Shown here: positions 1-7,432 of the stretch, in pieces | Numbering within the stretch: position 1 is the first letter of the stretch | Layout: the number at the start of each line of letters is the position of its first letter | Source: an uncultured Parolsenella sp. | GTDB taxonomy: Bacteria; Actinomycetota; Coriobacteriia; Coriobacteriales; Atopobiaceae | Length of the DNA stretch: 64,000 nucleotides | Assembly (NCBI GenBank): GCA_934668375.1 | Contig: CAKUNF010000001.1 | Coordinates: 153,691 to 217,690 of the forward strand | Reading direction: 5' to 3' | The notes under the pieces: model-generated | Told to the model about the DNA's origin: nothing | Seen by the model: only the letters and a program-made list of their open reading frames with translations | Databases searched by the model: none | Program-made: the position numbers and the translations under genes

Positions 1-1
1 G

Positions 2-274
2 CACTCCGTGGCGGTGGTCTGCAACGACATCACGTGGAAGAAGGACGGCCACGCCAGCGTGAGCGCCACGATCTACGTGGAGAGAGACGGCCAGAAGGGC
101 ATCATCGTGGGCAAGGGCGGCTCCATGATCAAGAAGATCGGCGTGGCCGCGCGCCCCGACATCGAGCGCCTACTTGGCGCGAAGGTCTTCCTTGAGCTCC
201 GCGTTCAGGTGCGCCCACAGTGGCGCCGTGACCAGAACGAGATCCGTCGCCTTGGCTACGAGGCGAGCGAGTAG
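2..274 (+). CDS. era: GTPase Era, C-terminal fragment (KH domain)
   Basis: This is the 3' end of Era, the ribosome-assembly GTPase that binds the 3' end of 16S rRNA; the G domain lies outside the window. The frame is open from base 2, reads HSVAVV before the first in-window GTG, and continues into a KH RNA-binding module. The GKGG loop (GxxG of the KH fold) is followed by the family tail around RVQVRPQWRRD. It stops at 272-274, two bases before recO, so the two are probably translationally coupled. The family assignment is secure for the part that can be seen. Confidence 0.93.
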   Translation, partial: HSVAVVCNDITWKKDGHASVSATIYVERDGQKGIIVGKGGSMIKKIGVAARPDIERLLGAKVFLELRVQVRPQWRRDQNEIRRLGYEASE

Positions 275-276
275 GC

Positions 277-1026
277 ATGCCCCGCGGACGCACGCGCCAT
301 ACCTCCGCGATCGTCATCGACCGCACGAAGCTGGGGGAGAGCGACCTCATCCTCACGCTCCTCGAGGCTGACGGCAGCCAGGGGCGTGCCGTGGCGAAGG
401 GCGCGAGAAAGCCCGGCGGCAAGCTCGCGGCGCGCGTGCAGCTCTTCTGCGAGCTCGACCTCCTGCTTGCGCTCGGGAGAAATCTCGACGTGGTGGCAGA
501 GGCCCAGCTCACGTGTCCGCATGCGGCGCTGAGGGGTGACCTCTCGCGTGTGAGCGCGGCGAGCGTCGTGTGCGAGGTCGCTCGCCTCACGAGCTTCGAG
601 GACGCGCCGGACGCGTTCCTGCGCCCCATCTGCTCTCGTGCCCTGCTTGCCTGCGAGCAGGCGACGGACCAGCCGCACCTCGACCTCGTCGTTGCCGCCT
701 ATGCGTTCAAGGTGCTGTCCCATGAGGGTTGGCGGCCCGTCACGGACTCGTGTGTGGCCTGTGGCGAGCCCTCCGTCTCGAGATTCTCCGCGCTTGCGGG
801 TGGCGCGCTGTGCGAGAGCTGCTCTCGCGAGGTCGAGGGCGCCGAGCCCGTCGACGCCTCGACGCTTGCCTGGGTGTCCGCGCTCGTGGCCCTGACGTTC
901 GACGAGCTTCTCTCCGTGACCGTTGAAGCGCCCACGGCGGGCCTGCTTCTGGCGATGGCCCACACCTGGGCGGCGACGCACCTCGACTCTCGCCTGAGGG
1001 CTTTCGAGTTCGCGCTGAGCGTGTAG
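277..1026 (+). CDS. recO: DNA repair protein RecO
   Basis: RecO acts with RecF and RecR to load RecA onto SSB-covered single-stranded gaps. The 249-residue product has the usual N-terminal OB-fold start (TSAIVIDRTKLGESDLILTL) and a basic segment AKGARKPGGK. A C-terminal four-cysteine zinc site (CVAC then CESC about 30 residues later) is typical of Gram-positive RecO. The ATG is two bases after the era stop; era-recO adjacency is common in Gram-positive bacteria. I see no anomalies. Confidence 0.95.
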   Translation: MPRGRTRHTSAIVIDRTKLGESDLILTLLEADGSQGRAVAKGARKPGGKLAARVQLFCELDLLLALGRNLDVVAEAQLTCPHAALRGDLSRVSAASVVCEVARLTSFEDAPDAFLRPICSRALLACEQATDQPHLDLVVAAYAFKVLSHEGWRPVTDSCVACGEPSVSRFSALAGGALCESCSREVEGAEPVDASTLAWVSALVALTFDELLSVTVEAPTAGLLLAMAHTWAATHLDSRLRAFEFALSV

Positions 1027-1177
1027 CGGCGATAGATGACCGCGGCACCATTGCCGCCCCTGCCGGGCCCGGACTGTGAAGGCGTCTTCACGGTGAGGAT
1101 GTGAGCAGTCATTCAGACGTCATGCTGGCTATCATCCCTACCCGTTGAACATACCGTATCGGTGGGAGATAGCTTTC

Positions 1178-2113
1178 ATGGAGTTTGTGCTCGACGTCGT
1201 CATCGACGCCCTCAAGGACACGGCGGAGCTCGTGCCCTTCCTGTTTGCGACGTATGTCGTGATCAGCCTGCTTGACCTGTTCGCCTCGGACAAGACGACG
1301 GGCGCCATCCAGAGGGCGGGCCATGCCGGCCCGCTCATCGGCGGCATTCTCGGGGTGGTTCCCCAGTGCGGCTTCTCTGCCATGGGGGCCTCGCTCTATG
1401 CCGACCGCATCGTCTCGCTGGGCACGCTCGTTGCCGTCATCCTCTCCACTTCGGACGAGATGCTTCCGCTGCTGCTTGCGGAGCGCGTGGACGTGAGCCT
1501 GCTTGCCCGCATCCTCGTGACGAAGGCCGTCCTCGGCGTGGTCCTGGGCTTTGGCGTTGACCTTGTCCTGCGAGCCCTTCTCGGTCGCACCTCGATTGCC
1601 GCCCCCGCGGAGCTTGGTGCGGATGCCGCCGATGGGCCCGAGGGCGACGAGCAGGACTTTGACCCGAGCGCCTACTCCTGCGATTGCGGGTGCGGCGAGC
1701 CTCTCACGCGCGCCCAGACCGCGTGGTGGGTCGTGGTCAACTCCGCCTACAGGACGCTGCAGGTCATCGTCTTCATCTTCGTGGTATCGCTCGTGCTGAA
1801 CGGTCTCATCGAGCTCGTGGGGGAGGATGCCCTCGCCGCGTTCCTCTCGGGCAACGCGGTGGCGGCCACCTTTGCCTCGGCGCTCGTGGGCCTTGTGCCC
1901 AACTGCGCGGCCTCCGTGGTCCTCACGCAGCTCTACATCGATGGTGTCCTTGGCTTTGCACCCATGATGGCCGGTACGCTCGTTGCCGGTGGCGCCGGCT
2001 ACCTCGTGCTGTTCCGCATGAACGGGGACGCGCGGGAGAATGCCGCTATCGTGGCCATCGTGTACGCCCTTGGCGTCTGCGCCGGCCTCGCCATGCTCGC
2101 GCTCGGTCTCTAG
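1178..2113 (+). CDS. Putative heavy-metal/manganese efflux permease (ArsP_2-like, ~10 TM)
   Basis: A polytopic membrane protein of 311 residues made of two related halves. Each half carries a signature: GVVPQCGFSAMGASLYA in the first, and VPNCAASVVLTQLYI in the second. These match the putative 10-TM heavy-metal exporter family (PF11449, often annotated as putative manganese or arsenic transporter). The loop between halves is acidic and contains a CDCGC cluster that could bind metal. The ATG at 1178 is preferred over an in-frame TTG at 1145 because GGTGGGAG sits just upstream of it. The substrate is not determined by the sequence. Its stop overlaps the convergent gene by four bases. Confidence 0.8.
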   Translation: MEFVLDVVIDALKDTAELVPFLFATYVVISLLDLFASDKTTGAIQRAGHAGPLIGGILGVVPQCGFSAMGASLYADRIVSLGTLVAVILSTSDEMLPLLLAERVDVSLLARILVTKAVLGVVLGFGVDLVLRALLGRTSIAAPAELGADAADGPEGDEQDFDPSAYSCDCGCGEPLTRAQTAWWVVVNSAYRTLQVIVFIFVVSLVLNGLIELVGEDALAAFLSGNAVAATFASALVGLVPNCAASVVLTQLYIDGVLGFAPMMAGTLVAGGAGYLVLFRMNGDARENAAIVAIVYALGVCAGLAMLALGL

Positions 2114-2673
2114 TGGCGAGACGGCCCCGCCGCGAGCCTATAGAGGACGCGTGGCCAAGGCGGTCGCACGTCGATGACGCCTGACTCGTTCGCGCATCGT
2201 AGAGCCAAGACAAGCTCGTCGATGGCCTCCGAGACGTTTCTGCGGGCGTGTCCCATGCGCGGGCCTCGCATGTGGCGCTCGAGCTCGTTGGCAAGAGGTA
2301 TCAGCGCGCAGCCCGCCAGCAGGGCGCCTTTGCGCTCAAGCTGCGCCCGAAGCTGCTCCATGGCGGCCTGGGCCTCGCTCGTCTCGGGCCCGTCGCATGC
2401 GATGAGCGCATAGACAAGCGCATCGGGAGAATAGGCGAGGAACTTGAGCTCGCTCGCGTCGCGCGCGTGGGTGGCGATGACGAGCGTGTCTGCGTTGCGG
2501 CTGCTCCTCGCGCGCCGAGGGGCGGGCACCCCTCCGAGGCGAGCATATGCCCCCAGCGCATCCTCGAAGTCATCGAGGAGCAGACCCGGCAGGGCACTCG
2601 CCCTGTCGCCGAACTCGACGTAGGCCACCGTCTTGGGAAGCTTTCGCTTGTCTCTCTCGTCTCTCATGCACAC
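2110..2673 (-). CDS. Hypothetical protein (187 aa)
   Basis: I do not recognise this protein. It is soluble, with no signal peptide or membrane segment. An alternating hydrophobic strand (ADTLVIATHARD, then DALVYALIACDG) is followed by a charged helix and a C-terminal helical region, a loosely flavodoxin-like or Rossmann-like rhythm that I cannot confirm. Start codons at 2673 and 2667 are both possible. It converges on the permease gene with a 4-bp overlap and diverges from rpsO. A long open frame also exists on the opposite strand, so coding status rests on composition only. Confidence 0.55.
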   Translation of the reverse strand: MCMRDERDKRKLPKTVAYVEFGDRASALPGLLLDDFEDALGAYARLGGVPAPRRARSSRNADTLVIATHARDASELKFLAYSPDALVYALIACDGPETSEAQAAMEQLRAQLERKGALLAGCALIPLANELERHMRGPRMGHARRNVSEAIDELVLALRCANESGVIDVRPPWPRVLYRLAAGPSRH

Positions 2674-2867
2674 TATTATCCACGACCTGGCCAGGGACGT
2701 GGTCGCTCGCGTTTCCGGTGCCCCTCTCGTGGCGGTCTTGTGTTGCCGGCTCCGGCTGGGAAACCTTGTGCTAATCTCTTACAGGTTTGTCAGTACCCCT
2801 CACTTGGAGGCACGCCCACACCAGCGGCCCTCCCAGTCTGGGGCGAACAGAGAAGAAAGGTGTCATC

Positions 2868-3146
2868 ATGACCATCACCAAGGAGCGCAAGGCCGAGCTC
2901 ATCAAGACCTACGGCAAGAACGAGCACGACTCCGGTTCCGCCCCCGTTCAGGTCGCCATCCTCACCGACCGCATCAAGGAGCTCACCGAGCACATGAAGT
3001 CCCACAAGAAGGACTTCCACACCCGTCGCGGCCTGCTCATGCTCGTCGGCAAGCGTCGTCGCCTGCTCTCCTACATCAAGAGCAACGACATCAACGAGTA
3101 CCGTGAGCTCATCGCCAAGCTCGGCATTCGCGACAACATCCAGTAA
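2868..3146 (+). CDS. rpsO: 30S ribosomal protein uS15
   Basis: uS15 is a primary binder of the central domain of 16S rRNA and forms bridge B4 with 23S rRNA. The 92-residue product carries the family hallmarks [28 protein letters not shown] and [10 protein letters not shown]. The start is the ATG at 2868, with AGAAAGG about seven bases upstream; the longer in-frame extension lacks family similarity. It is followed by a strong terminator and then pnp, the classic rpsO-pnp arrangement. Confidence 0.97.
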   Translation: MTITKERKAELIKTYGKNEHDSGSAPVQVAILTDRIKELTEHMKSHKKDFHTRRGLLMLVGKRRRLLSYIKSNDINEYRELIAKLGIRDNIQ

Positions 3147-3156
3147 GTGGACCTAC

Positions 3157-3180
3157 GGGGCGCCTTCTGGCGCCCCTTTT
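3157..3180 (+). terminator. Rho-independent terminator after rpsO
   Basis: Perfect 8-bp inverted repeat GGGGCGCC / GGCGCCCC with a TTCT loop, followed by four T. It lies 10 bases after the rpsO stop and would limit read-through into pnp. Confidence 0.88.
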
Positions 3181-3188
3181 CATATTGC

Positions 3189-3304
3189 GTGCCCAAGGGT
3201 CTGGGCACAGCGGGCCTGCCCGGACTTTCGGGCCAGACCAAGCGGTCGCGGGGACTTCCGCGCATCGGGGCCCGCAGACGGCCCGCCTGCAATGGGGCAG
3301 GCGG
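3189..3304 (+). promoter_or_regulatory. Structured 5' leader of pnp with hairpins
   Basis: Two clear hairpins lie between the rpsO terminator and pnp. One is GTGCCCA / TGGGCAC at 3189-3208. The other is CCGCCTGC / GCAGGCGG at 3283-3304 with a 6-base loop, ending about 15 bases before the pnp ATG. In enterobacteria pnp is autoregulated through a leader stem cut by RNase III; a similar role here is inference from position and structure only. Confidence 0.45.
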
Positions 3305-3319
3305 AGATAAGGGAAAGAA

Positions 3320-5554
3320 ATGACAAAGGTTACACACGAGTTCGACCTCTACGGCAAGCACTACGTGCTCGAGACCGGCGAGCTGGCCAAGCAGGCCACC
3401 GGTGCCGTCCTCGTCAAGCAGGGCGACTCCACGGTGCTCGTCACCGCCGTGGTCTCCAAGGAGCGCAAGGACTACGACTTCTTCCCGCTGACGGTCGACT
3501 TCATCGAGAAGATGTACGCCGTGGGCCGCATCCCCGGCGGCTACCTCAAGCGTGAGGCCCGTCCGTCCGAGAAGGCCACGCTCACGGCCCGCATGATCGA
3601 CCGCCCGCTGCGCCCGAGCTTCCCGGCCGGCTTCCGCAACGAGGTTCAGGTCGTCGCCACCTCGCTCGTCGCCGACCAGGTCAACCCCGTGGACACGATG
3701 TGCGTCATGGCGGCATCGTCCGCCTTCACCGTGGGCGGCGTGCCCTTCGAGGGCCCGCTTGCCTGCGTGCGCATCGGCCGCGACCCCGAGACGGGCGAGT
3801 TCATCGTGAACCCGACCTACGAGGAGCGCGACGCCTCCGACCTCGACCTCGAGCTCGCCGGCTCCGACTCGTTCATCTCCATGCTCGAGGCCTCCGCTGA
3901 CGAGATCTCCGAGGAGGACATGCTTGCGGCCATGGCGTTCGGCCAGGAGGCCATCGCCGCCTTCTGCGAGGAGCAGAAGAAGTTCTTCGCGAAGTTCGAG
4001 CAGGTCAACGGCCCGATCCAGCAGCGCGAGTACGTCTACGACGAGCCCGTTCCCTACGTCCACGACAAGGTCTTCGCTCACTATGACGAGATGAGCGCCG
4101 CCCTCAAGGACGCCGACAAGCTCTCCCGCATCGGTAAGGTCGAGCTGCTCAAGGCCGCCATCAAGGCCGAGTTCAGCGAGGAGGAGCAGGCTCAGTACAG
4201 CCGCGAGATCCCCGTGGAGCTCAAGAGCCTCGAGAAGCACGCCATGCGCTGCATGGTCGTGGAGACCGGCGAGCGCGTTGACGGCCGTGCCGCCGACGAG
4301 ATCCGCCCGCTCATGGTCAAGCCCGACTACCTGCCGCTCGTCCACGGCTCTGGCCTGTTCCAGCGCGGCCAGACCCAGGTCCTGTCCGTCTGCACCCTCG
4401 GCATGCTCAACGAGTGGCAGCGCCTCGACACCATCGAGCCGGTCGACGGCAAGCGCTACATCCACCACTACAACTTCCCGCCGTACTGCACCGGCGAGAC
4501 GGGCCGCATGGGCTCGCCGAAGCGTCGAGAGATCGGCCACGGCAACCTCGCTGAGCGCGCGCTGCTCCCGGTGATTCCCTCCGAGGAGGAGTTCCCCTAC
4601 ACGATTCGCGTGGTCTCCGAGGTCATGGAGTCCAACGGCTCCTCCTCGATGGCCTCCACGTGCGGCTCCACGCTCGCTCTCATGGACGCCGGCGTGCCCC
4701 TGAAGCGCCCCGTCTCCGGCATCGCCATGGGCCTCATCCAGGAGGAGGGCAAGACCGTCGTCCTGTCCGACATCCAGGGCCTCGAGGACTTCCTCGGCGA
4801 CATGGACTTCAAGGTGACGGGTACCGAGCGCGGCATCACCGCCATGCAGATGGACAACAAGGCCACCGGCCTCACGCCCGAGATCCTCTCCCAGGCGCTG
4901 CACCAGGCGCACGAGGGTCGCGCGTTTATCCTCAAGACGATGCTTGACGCGATCCCTGCGCCTCGCGAGACGCCCAAGGACACCGCTCCGCAGATCATCA
5001 CGATCCAGATCCCCACGGACAAGATCCGCGACGTCATCGGCAGCGGCGGCAAGGTCATCCGCGGCATCCAGGACGACACGGGCGCCACGATTGACATCCA
5101 GGAGGACGGCAACGTCTTCATCGCCGGCACGGACGGCGCCGCCCAGGATGCGGCCGCCCGCATCAAGGCCATCGTCAAGGTTCCCGAGGTGGGCGAGGAG
5201 TACACCGGCCGCGTTGTGGGCATCCAGCCCTTCGGCGCCTTCGTCGAGCTGCTCCCCGGCAAGGACGGCCTGCTGCACATCAGCCGCGTCGCCCAGGGCC
5301 GCGTTGACAAGGTCGAGGACGTCCTGGCCATCGGCGACGAGGTCAAGGTCAAGGTCCTCGAGGTCGACGAGAAGGGCAAGATCAGCCTCGACCGTCTCGA
5401 CAAGCCCGAGGTTCCCGGCGGCTCCAAGGGTGGCCACGGCGACCACCACGAGCCGCGTGGCGAGCGTCGCGGCGAGCGCAAGCCGCGCCGTCACCCCGGT
5501 GACAACGGCAACGCCGGCTCCGGTCGTGCGCCGCGTCGCCACCACGAGGGCTAA
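3320..5554 (+). CDS. pnp: Polyribonucleotide nucleotidyltransferase (PNPase)
   Basis: PNPase is a trimeric 3'-to-5' phosphorolytic exoribonuclease. The 744-residue protein has two RNase PH domains separated by an alpha-helical domain, a KH domain near residue 571 (VIGSGGKVIRGI) and an S1 domain from about residue 626 (VGEEYTGRVVGIQPFGAFVEL). A tail rich in Gly, His, Arg and Lys follows and is probably disordered and RNA-contacting. The ATG at 3320 follows a purine-rich GGGAAAG. Immediate neighbours are rpsO and RNase J, so three RNA-metabolism genes are clustered. Confidence 0.97.
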   Translation: MTKVTHEFDLYGKHYVLETGELAKQATGAVLVKQGDSTVLVTAVVSKERKDYDFFPLTVDFIEKMYAVGRIPGGYLKREARPSEKATLTARMIDRPLRPSFPAGFRNEVQVVATSLVADQVNPVDTMCVMAASSAFTVGGVPFEGPLACVRIGRDPETGEFIVNPTYEERDASDLDLELAGSDSFISMLEASADEISEEDMLAAMAFGQEAIAAFCEEQKKFFAKFEQVNGPIQQREYVYDEPVPYVHDKVFAHYDEMSAALKDADKLSRIGKVELLKAAIKAEFSEEEQAQYSREIPVELKSLEKHAMRCMVVETGERVDGRAADEIRPLMVKPDYLPLVHGSGLFQRGQTQVLSVCTLGMLNEWQRLDTIEPVDGKRYIHHYNFPPYCTGETGRMGSPKRREIGHGNLAERALLPVIPSEEEFPYTIRVVSEVMESNGSSSMASTCGSTLALMDAGVPLKRPVSGIAMGLIQEEGKTVVLSDIQGLEDFLGDMDFKVTGTERGITAMQMDNKATGLTPEILSQALHQAHEGRAFILKTMLDAIPAPRETPKDTAPQIITIQIPTDKIRDVIGSGGKVIRGIQDDTGATIDIQEDGNVFIAGTDGAAQDAAARIKAIVKVPEVGEEYTGRVVGIQPFGAFVELLPGKDGLLHISRVAQGRVDKVEDVLAIGDEVKVKVLEVDEKGKISLDRLDKPEVPGGSKGGHGDHHEPRGERRGERKPRRHPGDNGNAGSGRAPRRHHEG

Positions 5555-5601
5555 GGCAGCGCACGCCTTGCACTAGGCATGGGATTTAGGTAGAACGCAT
5601 G

Positions 5602-5629
5602 GGGGAGGGCTCCACGGAGTCCTCCCCTT
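5602..5629 (+). terminator. Probable terminator after pnp
   Basis: An 11-bp stem (GGGGAGGGCTC / GAGTCCTCCCC, one G-U pair) with a CACG loop lies 47 bases after the pnp stop. The following T run is short (TT then GCTGC), so it may be a weak intrinsic terminator or an RNA-stabilising 3' hairpin. Confidence 0.65.
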
Positions 5630-5769
5630 GCTGCATAATGGAGTGTCGCGTGCTGTTGGCAAGATGCCCCTCAGCGCGCCTGAGCGTCTAAGGGCGCTCA
5701 CCCGACCCAAGTAGACGCGGGCTTGCCCGCTTGACCCATAGGCCACAACCAAGGAGGAATACCCCACAT

Positions 5770-7428
5770 ATGGCAAAGACCCCGACCCTCAGGATCATCC
5801 CGCTGGGTGGTCTCGACGGCATCGGTAAGAACATGACGGCCTTCGAGTGCGGCGACGACATGGTGCTCGTCGACGCCGGTCTCATGTTCCCCGATGACGA
5901 CCAGCCCGGCATCGACCTCGTGCTTCCCGACTACACCTATGTGCTCGAGAACGAGGAGAAGCTCCGTGGCATCGTGATCACCCACGGTCACGAGGACCAC
6001 ACCGGAGCCCTTCCGTACCTGCTCATGGACCTCACGCACAAGGTTCCCATCTTCTCGAGCAAGCTCACCCTCGGCATGATCGAGGGCAAGCTGGCCGAGC
6101 ACAACATCAAGAGCCCCAAGTTCCGTGAGGTCACGGATGGCTCGAGCGTCAACCTCGGCTGCTTCTCGCTGCAGTTCTTCTCCATGACGCACTCCATCCC
6201 CGGCGCGCTCGGCATCTTCCTCAAGACGCCGGCGGGCACGGTGCTCCACACGGGCGACTTCAAGCTCGATCAGACGCCCATCGACGGCGTGCGCCCCAAC
6301 TACAACGCCATCAACCGCTTTGGCAAGCAGGGCGTTGACCTCATGCTCTCCGACTCGACGAACGCCAACATTCCCGGCTTCACGCCGAGCGAGGCCACCG
6401 TGGGCGCATCGCTTCGCCACATCATCAAGAACGCCCCGGGTCGCGTGTTCGTGGCGAGCTTCTCGAGCCACATCCACCGTCTGCAGCAGGTCTGCGACGC
6501 TGCCACGGCGGTGGGCCGCAAGGTGGTCGTGACGGGTCGTTCCATGGTTACGAACACCAAGATTGCCCGCGAGCTCGGCTACCTCAAGATCGCCGACGAG
6601 GACATCGTCGACGCATTCGAGATCAACGACATCCCCGAGGACAAGATTGTCGTGCTGTGCACCGGCAGCCAGGGAGAGCCGCTCTCCGCACTCGCTCGCA
6701 TGGCAAATGGCGAGCACAAGAGCCTCTCCATCTGCGAGGGCGACACGGTCATCATCTCCGCGACGCCCGTTCCCGGCAACGAGAAGAGCGTCCAGGGCAT
6801 CATCAACTCGCTGTCCAAGATCGGCTGCGACGTGTATGACAAGTCCAACGCCACGGTTCACGTCTCGGGTCACGGTCGCCAGGAGGAGCTCAAGCTCATG
6901 CTCGCCATGGTGCACCCGAGGAACTTCATGCCCGTTCACGGCGAGGCAGTGCACCTGCGCGCGCACGCCAAGCTCGCCGAGAGCATGGGCATCCCCCGCG
7001 ACCGCATCTTCATCCTCGACAACGGCGACTCCCTCCAGATGCGCGACGGCAAGGTCTCGCTTGGCCCGAGCTATGACTCCGGCATCATCTACGTCGACGG
7101 CCTTCGCATCGGCGACACCGACCCGGTCGTCCTGCGCGACCGTCAGAAGCTGTCCCAGGACGGCATCGTCACGTGCGTCGTCACGCTCAGGAGCCGCTCG
7201 CACAAGGTGGCGGACGTCGACGTCTCAAGCCGTGGCGTCTCCTTCTCGAGCGATGACGAGCTGCTCGCCGGCATCGAGGACACGTGCCGCGCCGCCATCG
7301 ACAAGAACAACCAGGGATCGCCTTCCGTGGACGTCCTGCGCAAGGCCGTCCGCAACTCCCTGTCCAACTATCTGTGGTCCAAGACCCGCACGCGCCCGAT
7401 GATCATCCCGGTCGTCATGGAGGTCTAG
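5770..7428 (+). CDS. rnj: Ribonuclease J
   Basis: A metallo-beta-lactamase-fold RNase with endonuclease and 5'-to-3' exonuclease activity in mRNA turnover and rRNA maturation. The catalytic motif HGHEDH is at about residues 71-76 and the beta-CASP region carries VSGHGRQEELKLML with PVHGE. The C-terminal RNase J domain reaches residue 552. The start is the ATG at 5770, preceded by AAGGAGG; an upstream in-frame extension is not needed. One copy appears here. It sits directly upstream of ftsK with a 4-base gap. Confidence 0.95.
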   Translation: MAKTPTLRIIPLGGLDGIGKNMTAFECGDDMVLVDAGLMFPDDDQPGIDLVLPDYTYVLENEEKLRGIVITHGHEDHTGALPYLLMDLTHKVPIFSSKLTLGMIEGKLAEHNIKSPKFREVTDGSSVNLGCFSLQFFSMTHSIPGALGIFLKTPAGTVLHTGDFKLDQTPIDGVRPNYNAINRFGKQGVDLMLSDSTNANIPGFTPSEATVGASLRHIIKNAPGRVFVASFSSHIHRLQQVCDAATAVGRKVVVTGRSMVTNTKIARELGYLKIADEDIVDAFEINDIPEDKIVVLCTGSQGEPLSALARMANGEHKSLSICEGDTVIISATPVPGNEKSVQGIINSLSKIGCDVYDKSNATVHVSGHGRQEELKLMLAMVHPRNFMPVHGEAVHLRAHAKLAESMGIPRDRIFILDNGDSLQMRDGKVSLGPSYDSGIIYVDGLRIGDTDPVVLRDRQKLSQDGIVTCVVTLRSRSHKVADVDVSSRGVSFSSDDELLAGIEDTCRAAIDKNNQGSPSVDVLRKAVRNSLSNYLWSKTRTRPMIIPVVMEV

Positions 7429-7432
7429 CCTC

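Noticed and set aside
1027-1177. Possible yybP-ykoY (manganese) riboswitch before the metal permease
   Set aside because: The family elsewhere can be riboswitch-controlled, but I could not find the conserved core in these 150 bases.
2248-2871. 207-residue plus-strand frame upstream of rpsO
   Set aside because: It overlaps the better-looking minus-strand hypothetical gene and runs through the rpsO leader to its ATG; composition changes abruptly and no family is visible.
3071-5545. 824-residue frame on the minus strand
   Set aside because: It is antisense to pnp throughout, rich in Leu/Ala/Asp/Val repeats typical of reverse-strand reading of GC-rich codons, with no domain signal.
5698-7203. 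501-residue minus-strand frame
   Set aside because: Antisense shadow of the RNase J gene; no start signal or motif.
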